Positions 33,811 through 42,645 of a stretch of DNA of 64,000 bases are shown in pieces. The DNA lies in the NCBI GenBank assembly GCA_017449495.1, contig JAFTFO010000042.1:1-64000 (forward strand). Reading direction: 5' to 3'. The DNA comes from Prevotella sp. Its GTDB lineage: Bacteria > Bacteroidota > Bacteroidia > Bacteroidales > Bacteroidaceae. The stretch's first letter is position 1. Every line of letters starts with the position of its first letter. Below the pieces are notes generated by a model. It saw nothing but the letters and a program-made list of their open reading frames with translations, was not told the DNA's origin and searched no databases. Position numbers and translations under genes: made by a program.

Positions 33811-33861
33811 ACAACTATATGATATTTTTCATCCGTTTTAAAGAATATCCACCCTACCCCG

Positions 33862-34935
33862 TCATTTCAGCATCTTCTCTGCCCGCTCCATCATCTCCGT
33901 GAGCTGGGCAGTGGGTTTCTCCTCCTTTCGGGCGAGGACGAGGAACTGCTGGTAGTAAGCCTTTGCCTGTTCCTGGTCTTTCAGCAGGAAGGCGTAGGCA
34001 TTGGCTATATTATAATAGGTGGCCACGGAGCCCGGGTTATAGGCGAGGTGTTCCTTCCAGGCCGCGACGGCTTCGGGGTAATGTTCCGTCAGGTAGTAGC
34101 CTTCGCCCTGCGAGAGGGTGATGGCCTTCATGACAGTGGTGTCGGGCAGCATCAGCTCCTTAGCCAGATCGAGATAGCCAAGCCCTTCGGGATAGCGTTT
34201 CGTGTCGATGCATACCACGCCGAGGCGGTAGGCACAGCCGTAGTGCTGCATGCCGCTGATGAGGAAAGCCTTTAGCAAGTATTGGTAGGCTCGCTCGAGG
34301 TTGCCCGTCTGCGAATGGCTCATGCCGGCAGAGTAAAGGGTATTGAAGGTAGAGTCGCCCTGTGCCAGCAACCGGTCGTACAGCATGGCCGCTGCCGTGA
34401 AGTCGCGGTTCAGGAACCAAGCATCAGCCAGCGCACGATGCACCAGGATATCCGTAGAGTCCCTAAGACTGTACTTCAATCCGCAGATGATACCTTTCTG
34501 TGGCTGATTCTGCTGCGCATAGCCCAGAATCAGCCCTGCCACTATCTCACCATCCATGGGGTAGCGTTCCACCAGACGGTTCGCCCAATAGACATAGGAG
34601 TCGTTATCGCCCTGTTTCTTATAACTCAAGGCCAGCTCACGGAAGGCCTCATGAGAGAGCGAATCCTCGGGAATCAGTTTCAGCAGGTCGACAACCTCAC
34701 GGTAGTTCGCCCGCTTATAATAGCAGTCGGCCAACTTGGTGCGCACCTCATAGGTATCGGCCAGCGCAAAGGCCTGCCTATAATAGCCGAGTGCCTCGAA
34801 GGTGTTGTACTGCTGCATGCAACTGTCTCCCTGCTGGAGGTTTATCTGCAAAGAATCGGCAGGCTGGGAATCCTCGCCCTTGGCGGTGGAGACCGTCAGG
34901 AGGGCGAGGACCAGCATACATAGTTGCTTCATCAT
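33862..34935 (-). CDS. Secreted TPR-repeat protein
   Basis: 357 residues with a signal peptide (QLCMLVLALLTVSTAKG) and about eight TPR units, for example LADCYYKRANYREVVDLL and YYNIANAYAFLLKDQEQA. It is the third gene of the blaI-M56-TPR operon, 12 bp after the M56 gene. TPR proteins scaffold partners in the periplasm; the partner here may be the M56 sensor. Start may be either of two adjacent Met codons. Confidence 0.8.
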   Translation of the reverse strand: MMKQLCMLVLALLTVSTAKGEDSQPADSLQINLQQGDSCMQQYNTFEALGYYRQAFALADTYEVRTKLADCYYKRANYREVVDLLKLIPEDSLSHEAFRELALSYKKQGDNDSYVYWANRLVERYPMDGEIVAGLILGYAQQNQPQKGIICGLKYSLRDSTDILVHRALADAWFLNRDFTAAAMLYDRLLAQGDSTFNTLYSAGMSHSQTGNLERAYQYLLKAFLISGMQHYGCAYRLGVVCIDTKRYPEGLGYLDLAKELMLPDTTVMKAITLSQGEGYYLTEHYPEAVAAWKEHLAYNPGSVATYYNIANAYAFLLKDQEQAKAYYQQFLVLARKEEKPTAQLTEMMERAEKMLK

Positions 34936-34947
34936 AAAGAGAGAGAG

Positions 34948-36747
34948 TTATTTCTTCTTGGTAGTGATGACGACGGCACCGTTCTTGGCCTTGTCGCCAT
35001 AGAGTTCTACAGCCGACTTATCCTTCAGCACATCCATGTGGTCTATCGTTGAAGGATCGACCCGCTTCAGTTGCTCAGCCGTGATGGGCTTACCGTCCAG
35101 AATGAAGAGCGTCTCGTCTGCCGCAAAGGTGTATCCTTCCACTTTACGTTCTGTCACTTCCGCGTTATCCGCATTTTCAGTTTCCGGCTTTGACTGGAGG
35201 AAAGTCACGGGTACGGTGTACTTCACGGCGACGGCTTTACCATTCTGCTTGCCGGGAATCCAGTTTGGCATGCTATTCACCAGGCGGAGAGCCTCTTCGT
35301 CCAAGGACGGAGAAACACCCTTCACGACATGGGCGCCGCTGATGCTGCCATCCTTGCCGACAACGAACTGGATGATCACACGGCCCTGAACACCTGCATC
35401 GAAGGCATCCTTCGGGTAGCGGATGTTCTTCATCAGATACTCCATCATGGCCGAAGGGCCGCCAGGATACTGGGGCATCTCATCCACCACGTCGAAGACC
35501 TTATCAGGAGTAGACTCTACCGTGTACTCTACGATGTCTTCGTCCGATGCCAGTTCGACGGCAAAGTCGGTGGTCCGGTCATCGTTCACCTGAATATAGG
35601 CCGATCCCAAACCGATATACATCACCTCGACGACACTGCCTACAGGCACCGTCATGGCCACGATTCCTTCCTTGTCAGACACGGAGCCAAGTTTTGCTCC
35701 TGCCACCCTGGCAACAGCGCCGACGACGGGCTTGCCGTCGCTCTGGGCGGTCACCTTGATTCTGATCGCCACGTTCTCAGTTCCCGTGGCGGCTTGTTCC
35801 ACCTTGATCTCCTGACCTCCCACCTTGATGGTACCGTCCTTTATGCCTTTCTTAGTCATTTGCTTCTGGGGCTGGGTATAGACCACGTCGACGACGGTTC
35901 TGGCATTCACGGCTAAAGCGACAGCCACGATGGGGATGAGGGCGAGCAGCTTCAGCAGATGGCTGCCCTGCGATTTCTTATGTAACATCATATTGATTCT
36001 GTTTTTGAGGGTACTGTAATTAATTCCGTTGGCAATGGAGTACCCGCCGATGCCCGCGGCTTTCGAGATTAACAGATATTGATATTGACGCGCATTAATC
36101 CCTTGAGAGAGTACCTCACCATCGGCCTCATACTCGTGGATGGCCCGCAAGTCGGTGCGCAGCATCCACATGGCGGGGTTGAACCACTGGAGGGCGGTGA
36201 GAAGGTCCACGAGGAGCAGGTCCCAGGAGTGCCTGAGACGGATGTGTCCCCGTTCATGAGCGAGAATGGCGGCGTCATGCGCCTCGTAGTCCGAGCGGTT
36301 CATGACGATATAGCGCATCCAACTGAATGGCGACAGCTCGGCGTTACCGGTCACGCAGAGGACGGTGCCATCAGGTTGCGGATGCTTCTCACTCCGTTGT
36401 ATCAGCAGCCAGACTTTCAGTACCGACAGGAGCGTATGGCCCAGCGACACTGCTACACCTATTATAAATATAAGGGGCAGCACGACTTGCCACACCTCGG
36501 GCTCAGCCTCAGCGACGGCCTCCATGCGGATGTCGCCTATACCAACCACGGGCACAGCCGCCATCGTCACCGTCTTGTGGAGGGTGATCACACACAGCGG
36601 CAGCACGAACGAGGCCACTGCCGTCAGCAACAGCACCACACGGTTCACCCTGTGGAAGGTCTCGCGGCTGAGCATCAGACGGTAGAACATGTAGAACACG
36701 ATGATGAGCACAGCTACCTTGGCGTCGTATATCAGAAAGTCTGTCAT
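34948..36747 (-). CDS. M56 (BlaR1-type) metalloprotease with TonB C-terminal and plug-like domains
   Basis: 599 residues. The membrane protease core (1-285) has helices at about 8-22, 38-56, 88-110 and 266-283, with the zinc motif HERGH (164-168) and HEYEADGE (204-211). Then follow a carboxypeptidase-regulatory-like beta domain (about 325-400), a TonB C-terminal domain (about 425-515, PQYPGGPSAMMEYL, GRVIIQFVVGKDGSI) and a terminal plug-like piece (LFILDGKPI...VLKDKSAVELYG...GAVVITTKK). The BlaR1 group cleaves BlaI-type repressors. The extra domains suggest contact with outer-membrane TonB receptors. Paired with blaI upstream. Confidence 0.9.
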   Translation of the reverse strand: MTDFLIYDAKVAVLIIVFYMFYRLMLSRETFHRVNRVVLLLTAVASFVLPLCVITLHKTVTMAAVPVVGIGDIRMEAVAEAEPEVWQVVLPLIFIIGVAVSLGHTLLSVLKVWLLIQRSEKHPQPDGTVLCVTGNAELSPFSWMRYIVMNRSDYEAHDAAILAHERGHIRLRHSWDLLLVDLLTALQWFNPAMWMLRTDLRAIHEYEADGEVLSQGINARQYQYLLISKAAGIGGYSIANGINYSTLKNRINMMLHKKSQGSHLLKLLALIPIVAVALAVNARTVVDVVYTQPQKQMTKKGIKDGTIKVGGQEIKVEQAATGTENVAIRIKVTAQSDGKPVVGAVARVAGAKLGSVSDKEGIVAMTVPVGSVVEVMYIGLGSAYIQVNDDRTTDFAVELASDEDIVEYTVESTPDKVFDVVDEMPQYPGGPSAMMEYLMKNIRYPKDAFDAGVQGRVIIQFVVGKDGSISGAHVVKGVSPSLDEEALRLVNSMPNWIPGKQNGKAVAVKYTVPVTFLQSKPETENADNAEVTERKVEGYTFAADETLFILDGKPITAEQLKRVDPSTIDHMDVLKDKSAVELYGDKAKNGAVVITTKKK

Positions 36748-36779
36748 ATGGCTTAACTACTTAACTTCTTAACTACTTA
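36748..36779. repeat. GTAGTTAA 8-bp tandem repeat between blaI and M56
   Basis: On the minus strand four units (GTAGTTAA, GTAGTTAA, GAAGTTAA, GTAGTTAA) fill the spacer. The first unit contains the blaI stop TAA; the last ends 7 bp from the M56 ATG. Confidence 0.75.
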
Positions 36780-37136
36780 ACTACTTTTCTCAATCTGTTC
36801 GATAAGTTCACGCAGTTCCTCTACGCTGATCTTCTCTTCCTTGACAAACGAGGAGACGGCTGAGAGGTAGGAGTCGTCGAAGTAGTTCTTGATGATACCC
36901 GCAATCGACTTACGTCCGTACTCCGCCTCGGATATGAGGGGATAGTACTGGTAGGTATTACCATACTGCTTGTGGTCGAGGAATCCCTCGCGCTCCAGGA
37001 TGCGTACGATCGTGGAGAGGGTATTGAAGTGAGGGCGAGGCTCAGCATAATGCTCCTGCAACTCGCGGACGAACATCGGGCCGTACTGCCAGTACAACTC
37101 CATGATTTCCTTTTCCTTGTTGGTCAGTTTCTTCAT
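36777..37136 (-). CDS. BlaI/MecI-family repressor
   Basis: 119 residues. The winged-helix domain (1-75) has LTNKEKEIMELYWQYGPMFV and a recognition helix before FNTLSTIVRILEREGFL; the C-terminal dimerisation part (80-119) holds the FDDSYLSAVSSFVKEEKIS motif. BlaI dimers repress their own operon until cut by the BlaR1-type protease encoded next. Autoregulation is supported by a palindrome at 37221-37237. Confidence 0.93.
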   Translation of the reverse strand: MKKLTNKEKEIMELYWQYGPMFVRELQEHYAEPRPHFNTLSTIVRILEREGFLDHKQYGNTYQYYPLISEAEYGRKSIAGIIKNYFDDSYLSAVSSFVKEEKISVEELRELIEQIEKSS

Positions 37137-37191
37137 CTTTTTCGGGTTTTAAGTTTACCTTACACTTGCGTCAATATTCAATATCTGAGTG

Positions 37192-37237
37192 CAAAGTAAC
37201 TAAAACTTTTCGTTATATACAACTAAAACCTTTAGTT
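37192..37237 (-). promoter_or_regulatory. blaI promoter with candidate BlaI operator
   Basis: A near-consensus -7 element (TTACTTTG, complement of 37192-37199) and, at the -33 place, the 17-bp palindrome AACTAAA-ACC-TTTAGTT (37221-37237). Further half sites ACTAAAA and TTTAGTT occur at about 37199-37205 and 37260-37266. Confidence 0.5.
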
Positions 37238-37387
37238 TTTAAACTATTTTAATTAGTTTATTTAGTTGTTAACCATTCCGGAAAGTCCTCCCACCAGCAG
37301 CGGCAGCACCCTAAGAGCGACAGAAGAGGCAGGACTTTATAGGGTAACAGGCAGGACTCAATGGGTCATCAGGCATACCTTTGAAAA
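37238..37387. other. Intergenic region, no gene seen
   Basis: Between the blaI promoter and the 22-bp repeat array I see no ORF of interest and no strong hairpin; the only note is AT-rich sequence at 37238-37275. Confidence 0.5.
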
Positions 37388-37497
37388 CAAATTCAGTGTA
37401 ATCAAAAAGCAAATTCACTGAAATTGCAATGCAAATTCAGTGAAATTAGTCACCAAATTCAGTGAATTTGGTCAGTAAATTCAGTGAATTTGCTAAA
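37388..37497. repeat. Five tandem 22-bp dyad repeats upstream of GH43 gene
   Basis: Units start at 37388, 37410, 37432, 37454 and 37476, each beginning (C/T)AAATTCA(G/C)TG. Units 4 and 5 carry a full palindrome AAATTCA-G-TGAATTT; the last 6-8 bp of each unit vary. The 22-bp period equals about two helical turns, so all sites face the same side of the DNA. Position just upstream of a promoter suggests an operator array. Confidence 0.85.
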
Positions 37498-37533
37498 TCG
37501 TTGATACTTAGCAACAAACAAAGGTGCCAAAAG

Positions 37534-37565
37534 ATTGGTAGTTAGAAATAATTTGTGTATATTTG
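37534..37565 (+). promoter_or_regulatory. GH43 promoter
   Basis: ATTG (37534-37537), 20 bp, TATATTTG (37558-37565). The repeat array ends 36 bp upstream. Confidence 0.65.
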
Positions 37566-37598
37566 CACCCAGTTATAAACCAAATATTAAGAACCGAC

Positions 37599-39242
37599 AT
37601 GACATCAAAAGCCCTTATCATGATCGCTGGTGCAGCCTGCTGCGCCGTGATGACCGCCTGCAGCCCGCAGGCCCAGGAGACCAAGCAAGTGAAGATGACC
37701 GTAGGCAACCCCTACCTGCCCATGTGGGAGCACATCCCCGACGGAGAGCCCTACGTGTTCGACGATCCCGACAACCCGGGCCAGCAGCGCGTATATATCT
37801 ATGGTTCGCACGACGACATCAAGACAGATTACTGCGGTCGCGACCAGGTGGTGTGGTCGGCCCCGGTGGACGACCTGAGCCAGTGGCGCTACGACGGTGA
37901 GATACTCGTAGTGGACAAGAACGGCAAGGGCGAGCCCTTCGACTCGGCTGGCACGGCCGACGTGCTCTTTGCCCCAGACGTGACACTCCTAACCGACAGT
38001 ACGGGCAAGAAGACCTATTACCTCTTCCCCAACGACCAGACAGGCTATCGCAACGGGCTGATCGCGAAGAGCGACAGGCCCAACGGGCCCTTCGAGGTGT
38101 GCAACTGGAACCAGGACGACCCGAACAAGGTGGACGGCATCTACGGTTTCGACCCCGCCGTGTTCGTGGACGACGACGGGCGGGTGTATGGTTACTGGGG
38201 CTTCGGCCACTCGATGGCTGCCGAGATCGACCCCACGACCATGTGTACCGTCAAGCCCGGCACAACGGTGGTCGACGGGATGGTGTCGGGCTATCAGGAG
38301 CCCGGACAGTTCCGCTTCTTCGAGGCATCGTCGATCCGGAAGATCAAAGACAAGTATGTGTTTATCTATAGCCGCTTCACGGAAGACGGCGAGTTCGGGC
38401 TGCCCACGTCGAACTATACCCTCGCCTATGCCTACAGCGACCAGCCCTTAGGCCCCTGGACCTACGGAGGCACGATCATCGACGGTCGCGCCAGGGAGAA
38501 GGACGAGCAGGGCAACGTGATCGCATCGGCCACGCCCGACGGCAACACGCACGGCTCGATCTGCGAGATCAAAGGCCAGTGGTACGTGTTCTACCACCGT
38601 CAGACGGGTACCAACGAGTTCGCCCGTCAGGCCATGGTGGCACCCATCGAGGTGAAGGTCGAGGAAGGCCAGGGCGGCAAGGTGGAGATCAGCGAGGGCG
38701 AATACAACTCGGAGGGCTTTGCACTCGACGGCCTCAACCCCTTAGAGCGCCACTCGGCAGGCATCGCCTGCTGGCACACAGGCCCCAAGCCCGCCATACA
38801 CGACTGGCCCAACAACACCTTCTTCGGCTCCTACATCGAGTCGAGCTACGGCACGGACACGAACTTCGACGCCCCCTACGACCTGAAGAACAACTCGAAC
38901 CGCATCGTGAACAATACGGCAGGATCGATCGTGGGCTACAAGTACTTCAACTTCACCGAGACCAACGGCAAGGAGAACCTGCAACTGCTGCTGCGGCTCA
39001 CGCCTGAGGGCGTCGACGGCACCATCGAGGTGATGGCCGACCGTCCGTGGCAGTCGCAGGGAGGCGTGCTCCTCGGCGCCATCGAACTGAAGGCCGACAT
39101 GCCACAGACCTCTACGGAGCTGGCCGTCAGCCTGCCGGCACTCACCGAGATGACAGGCAAGCACGCCATCTACTTCATCTTCACCTCAGAGACGACGGAC
39201 AAGTCGCTCTGCAAACTTGAGGACTTCGTATTCACCGAATAA
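37599..39242 (+). CDS. Glycoside hydrolase family 43 lipoprotein
   Basis: 547 residues from the ATG at 37599, which begins a lipoprotein signal (CCAVMTAC). The GH43 five-bladed propeller (about 25-385) shows the expected acids: Asp in PYVFDDPD, Asp in FAPDVTL and Glu in FFEASSIRK. A C-terminal CBM6-like beta-sandwich (about 410-545) ends LCKLEDFVF. GH43 enzymes act on arabinan, xylan or galactan side chains; the exact substrate cannot be read. No SusC/SusD pair is near, so it is an isolated enzyme. Confidence 0.9.
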   Translation: MTSKALIMIAGAACCAVMTACSPQAQETKQVKMTVGNPYLPMWEHIPDGEPYVFDDPDNPGQQRVYIYGSHDDIKTDYCGRDQVVWSAPVDDLSQWRYDGEILVVDKNGKGEPFDSAGTADVLFAPDVTLLTDSTGKKTYYLFPNDQTGYRNGLIAKSDRPNGPFEVCNWNQDDPNKVDGIYGFDPAVFVDDDGRVYGYWGFGHSMAAEIDPTTMCTVKPGTTVVDGMVSGYQEPGQFRFFEASSIRKIKDKYVFIYSRFTEDGEFGLPTSNYTLAYAYSDQPLGPWTYGGTIIDGRAREKDEQGNVIASATPDGNTHGSICEIKGQWYVFYHRQTGTNEFARQAMVAPIEVKVEEGQGGKVEISEGEYNSEGFALDGLNPLERHSAGIACWHTGPKPAIHDWPNNTFFGSYIESSYGTDTNFDAPYDLKNNSNRIVNNTAGSIVGYKYFNFTETNGKENLQLLLRLTPEGVDGTIEVMADRPWQSQGGVLLGAIELKADMPQTSTELAVSLPALTEMTGKHAIYFIFTSETTDKSLCKLEDFVFTE

Positions 39243-39270
39243 ATAAAAATAACGACAGACAGAAAGACAT

Positions 39271-40554
39271 ATGGACAAGAAACTCAGGCAGGGCTCGCTC
39301 TGCGTACATGCCGGCTACAAGGCCAAGAACGGGGAACCGATCGAGTTGCCTATCATCCAGTCGACGACCTTCAAGTACGACGACTCCGACGAGATGGCAC
39401 AACTGTTTGACCTGAAGAAAGAGGGCTACTTCTACACCCGACTGCAGAACCCCACCAACGACGCGGTGGCAGCGAAGATAGCCGCCCTGGAAGGCGGTGT
39501 GGGCTGCGTGCTCACCTCGTCAGGACAGGCTGCCAACTTCTACGCTGTGTTCAACATCTGCGAGGCCGGCGACCATATCATCACCTCGAACGAGATATAC
39601 GGCGGCACGTACAACCTCTTCGGCGTGACCCTCAAGAAACTCGGCATCGACTGCACGTTCATATCGCAGGAGGCCTCGGACGAGGAGATCCAGGCCGCCT
39701 TCCGACCGAACACGAAGGCCATGTTCGGCGAGACTATCTCGAACCCGGGCTGCGCCGTGTTCGACATCGAGCGCTTCGCTAAGATTGCCCACAGGAACGG
39801 CGTGCCCCTGATCGTGGACAACACGTTTGCCACACCCATCAACTGTCGCCCGTTCGAGTGGGGCGCCGACATCGTGACCCACTCCACCACGAAGTATATG
39901 GACGGCATGGCCGCCCAGGTGGGAGGCTGTGTCGTCGACAGCGGCAACTTCGACTGGCTCGCCCATGCCGACAAGTTCCCCGGTCTCTGCACACCCGACG
40001 AGTCGTATCACGGTCTGACCTACGTGAAGGCCTTCGGCAAGATGGGCTATACCACGAAGCTCGTGGCCCAGCTGATGCGCGACCTCGGCAGCATCCCAGC
40101 ACCGCAGAACTCGTTCCTGCTACACCTCGGACTGCAGACACTCCACCTGCGAATGGCCCAGCACTGTAGGAACGCACAGCGTGTGGCCGAGTTCCTGCAC
40201 GACGAGCCGAAGGTGGCTTGGGTACACTACTGCGGTCTGCCCGACGATCAGGCCTACGCCCTCGGACAGAAATATCTGCCCAACGGCTCCTGCGGCGTCA
40301 TCGCCTTCGGACTGAAGGGCGACCGTGAGACGGCCATCAAGTGGATGGACTCATTAGAGATGATCAACATCGTGACCCATGTGGCCGATGCCCGTACCTG
40401 CGTGCTCCACCCCGCCAGCCACACTCACCGCCAGCTCAGCGATGAACAGCTGCGCGAGGCAGGCGTGGCACCCGACCTGATCCGCCTCAGCGTCGGTATC
40501 GAGGACGTGGAAGACATCCTTGACGACATCCGCCAAGCCCTGACAAAGATCTAA
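39271..40554 (+). CDS. metY: O-acetylhomoserine (thiol)-lyase, MetY type
   Basis: 427 residues of the Cys/Met metabolism PLP family. Motifs: RLQNPTNDAVAAKIAALEGG, SSGQAANFYAVFNI, IVDNTFATP and the PLP lysine in HSTTKYMDG. MetY makes homocysteine directly from O-acetylhomoserine and sulfide. The gene is 28 bp downstream of GH43, on the same strand, perhaps by chance. No SAM riboswitch is seen upstream. Confidence 0.9.
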   Translation: MDKKLRQGSLCVHAGYKAKNGEPIELPIIQSTTFKYDDSDEMAQLFDLKKEGYFYTRLQNPTNDAVAAKIAALEGGVGCVLTSSGQAANFYAVFNICEAGDHIITSNEIYGGTYNLFGVTLKKLGIDCTFISQEASDEEIQAAFRPNTKAMFGETISNPGCAVFDIERFAKIAHRNGVPLIVDNTFATPINCRPFEWGADIVTHSTTKYMDGMAAQVGGCVVDSGNFDWLAHADKFPGLCTPDESYHGLTYVKAFGKMGYTTKLVAQLMRDLGSIPAPQNSFLLHLGLQTLHLRMAQHCRNAQRVAEFLHDEPKVAWVHYCGLPDDQAYALGQKYLPNGSCGVIAFGLKGDRETAIKWMDSLEMINIVTHVADARTCVLHPASHTHRQLSDEQLREAGVAPDLIRLSVGIEDVEDILDDIRQALTKI

Positions 40555-40598
40555 TTTAACAAAATGTAACCATATAGGAAAAAATATTCGCTATTTCT

Positions 40599-40630
40599 CT
40601 TGGAGGGTAACGATTTTTTTCCTATATTTG
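40599..40630 (+). promoter_or_regulatory. gdhA promoter
   Basis: CTTG (40599-40602), 20 bp, TATATTTG (40623-40630), about 50 bp upstream of the gdhA start. Confidence 0.6.
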
Positions 40631-40679
40631 TACCATCATTCGTAACATAATGACATTTTAAACTAAAAACCATGAAGCT

Positions 40680-42014
40680 ATGGAAGTAGAGAAAATCATG
40701 CAGTCGCTGGAGCAGAAGCATCCCGGCGAGTTAGAGTATTTGCAGGCAGTAAGAGAGGTGCTGGAGTCAGTAAAGGATGTCTATAACCAGCATCCCGAGT
40801 TTGAGAAGGCAAAGATCATTGAGCGCATCGTGGAGCCCGAGCGTATCATCACCTTCCGCGTGCCTTGGGTCGACGACAAGGGCGAAGTGCAGGTGAACCT
40901 GGGCTACCGTGTGCAGTTCAACAGCGCCATCGGCCCTTACAAGGGCGGACTGCGCTTCCACTCCTCGGTGAACCTAAGCATCCTGAAGTTCCTCGGCTTC
41001 GAGCAGACCTTCAAGAATGCACTCACTACCCTACCTATGGGCGGTGGCAAGGGCGGATCAGACTTCTCTATCCGCGGCAAGAGTGACAATGAGGTGATGA
41101 AGTTCTGCCAGGCATTCATGACGGAGTTGTACCGCCATATCGGTCCCGATGAGGATGTGCCCGCAGGCGACATCGGCGTCGGTGCCAGAGAGATCGGCTA
41201 CCTGTTCGGACAATATAAGAAGTTGACGCACCAGTTCCAGGGTGTGCTCACCGGCAAGGGTCGCGAATGGGGCGGATCAATCCTCCGCCCTGAGGCCACA
41301 GGCTACGGGGCACTATACTTCGTCAACCAGATGTTGACGGAGCACGGTCTCGACATCAAAGGCAAGACGGTGGCCCTGAGTGGTTTCGGCAACGTGGCCT
41401 GGGGAGCCGCGAAGAAAGCAACCGAGCTGGGGGCAAAGGTGATCACCATCAGCGGCCCCGACGGTTATGTGTATGATCCCGCCGGCCTCGACGTGGAGAA
41501 GATTGAGTACATGCTGGAACTGCGCGCCTCGGGCAACGATGTGTGCCAGCCGTATGTGGAGGAGTTCGACGGGGCTACCTTCTATCCCGGCAAGAAGCCC
41601 TGGGAGCAGAAGGCCGACATCTATCTGCCATGCGCTACCCAGAACGAGCTGAACGGCGAGGATGCCGACCGTATACTGGCCAACAAGCCACTCTGCGTGG
41701 CTGAGGTATCTAACATGGGTTGCACCGCCGAGGCAGCAGAGAAGTTCATCGCTGCCAGACAGCTCTTCGCCCCGGGCAAGGCAGTGAATGCCGGTGGCGT
41801 GGCTACGTCGGGACTGGAGATGACGCAGAACTCGGAGCGCATCTCATGGACAGGTGCTGAGGTGGACCGCATGCTACACCAGATTATGTCGGGCATCCAT
41901 GAGCAGTGCGTCAAGTACGGCAAGGATGGTGACTACATCAACTATGTGAAGGGAGCCAATGTTGCCGGCTTCATGAAGGTCGCCAAGGCAATGCTGGCGC
42001 AGGGCATTGTATAG
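40680..42014 (+). CDS. gdhA: NADP-type glutamate dehydrogenase
   Basis: 444 residues, the hexameric class. It reductively aminates 2-oxoglutarate. Motifs: GPYKGGLRFH, LPMGGGKGGSDF (substrate Lys), PAGDIGVGAREIGYLFG, the Rossmann GFGNVAWGAA and NAGGVATSGLEM. The length and GGKGGSDF region match NADP-specific bacterial enzymes. The 3' end is partly duplicated downstream (see 42000-42070). Confidence 0.96.
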   Translation: MEVEKIMQSLEQKHPGELEYLQAVREVLESVKDVYNQHPEFEKAKIIERIVEPERIITFRVPWVDDKGEVQVNLGYRVQFNSAIGPYKGGLRFHSSVNLSILKFLGFEQTFKNALTTLPMGGGKGGSDFSIRGKSDNEVMKFCQAFMTELYRHIGPDEDVPAGDIGVGAREIGYLFGQYKKLTHQFQGVLTGKGREWGGSILRPEATGYGALYFVNQMLTEHGLDIKGKTVALSGFGNVAWGAAKKATELGAKVITISGPDGYVYDPAGLDVEKIEYMLELRASGNDVCQPYVEEFDGATFYPGKKPWEQKADIYLPCATQNELNGEDADRILANKPLCVAEVSNMGCTAEAAEKFIAARQLFAPGKAVNAGGVATSGLEMTQNSERISWTGAEVDRMLHQIMSGIHEQCVKYGKDGDYINYVKGANVAGFMKVAKAMLAQGIV

Positions 42015-42070
42015 AGCTCGGCGAAAGCCAAGGTCTATATGATGCCATGTGAGTACAGGGCATTGTATAG
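42000..42070. repeat. 15-bp direct repeat of the gdhA 3' end
   Basis: CAGGGCATTGTATAG occurs at 42000-42014, ending with the gdhA stop, and again at 42056-42070. The 41 bp between have no gene. This suggests local duplication at the insertion point of the repeat element that begins at 42075. Confidence 0.75.
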
Positions 42071-42074
42071 TATT

Positions 42075-42191
42075 GAAGAGTGATAAAATGAAGAATGAAG
42101 AATTTGTTTCCGCTGTCCGATGGCACCGCATGCTCGTTGCATGCGTACTACTATGGGGTGCGATAGCTAATTCTTCATTCTTCACTCTTCA
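42075..42191. repeat. Dispersed repeat, copy 2, overlapping the start of the rlpA-like gene
   Basis: GAAGAGTGA and GAAGAATGAAGAATT (42090-42104) form a perfect 15-bp inverted pair with AATTCTTCATTCTTC (42169-42183). The core AAGAATTTGTTTCCGC is at 42098-42113. The middle contains GCATGC-TCGTT-GCATGC and GCACC/GGTGC pairs. The element supplies the start codon and signal peptide of the next gene. Confidence 0.75.
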
Positions 42192-42645
42192 CCCATCATT
42201 TCTGCACGCCCAAGATATGCAGAGTGGCAAGGCCTCCTACTATGCTAAGAAGTTCTCTGGCCGAAGGACGGCCAGCGGGGAACGCCTGCACCACGACAGC
42301 CTGACCTGTGCCCACCGCACCTACCCCTTCGGTACCAAGCTGAAGGTGACCAATCCTGCTAACGGCAAGCAGGTCATCGTCAGGGTGACTGACCGGGGAC
42401 CGTATGTCAAGGGAAGGATCATAGACCTCTCGGTACGGGCGGCCCGTGAACTCGGCATCCTCAGTCAGGGTATCGCCCCTGTCACCGTTGAGCGTTATAC
42501 CGAGACAGCCATCCCCTTTAAGCCTGAGGAGATCTTAGACCTGCCTGAGTTTGACATTGGCACGAACGAAGGCTCTGACACCAAGCCAATCTGGATGGAG
42601 CTTAGGGATCAGTACAAGAAAAAGACACAGGAGGAAAAGGAATAG
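42088..42645 (+). CDS. rlpA: RlpA-like double-psi beta-barrel lytic transglycosylase
   Basis: 185 residues from MKNEEFVSAV; an alternative start is the Met at 42130. The signal peptide ends FLHAQ. The RlpA/DPBB domain follows: GKASYYAKKFSGRRTASGE, YPFGTKLKVTNPANGK, VRVTDRGPYVKGRIIDLS (catalytic-type Asp and Glu/Asp positions) and RAARELGILSQGIAPVTVE. RlpA proteins cleave peptidoglycan strands lacking stem peptides at the septum. No SPOR domain is present. The signal peptide lies inside a dispersed repeat element. Confidence 0.9.
   Translation: MKNEEFVSAVRWHRMLVACVLLWGAIANSSFFTLHPSFLHAQDMQSGKASYYAKKFSGRRTASGERLHHDSLTCAHRTYPFGTKLKVTNPANGKQVIVRVTDRGPYVKGRIIDLSVRAARELGILSQGIAPVTVERYTETAIPFKPEEILDLPEFDIGTNEGSDTKPIWMELRDQYKKKTQEEKE

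Noticed and set aside
32766-33902. A 378-codon open frame on the plus strand
   Set aside because: Antisense to glnA, which is fully recognisable with promoter and terminator.
37388-37497. CRISPR array reading of the 22-bp repeats
   Set aside because: Units are contiguous with only 6-8 variable bases, no spacers of usual length and no cas genes.
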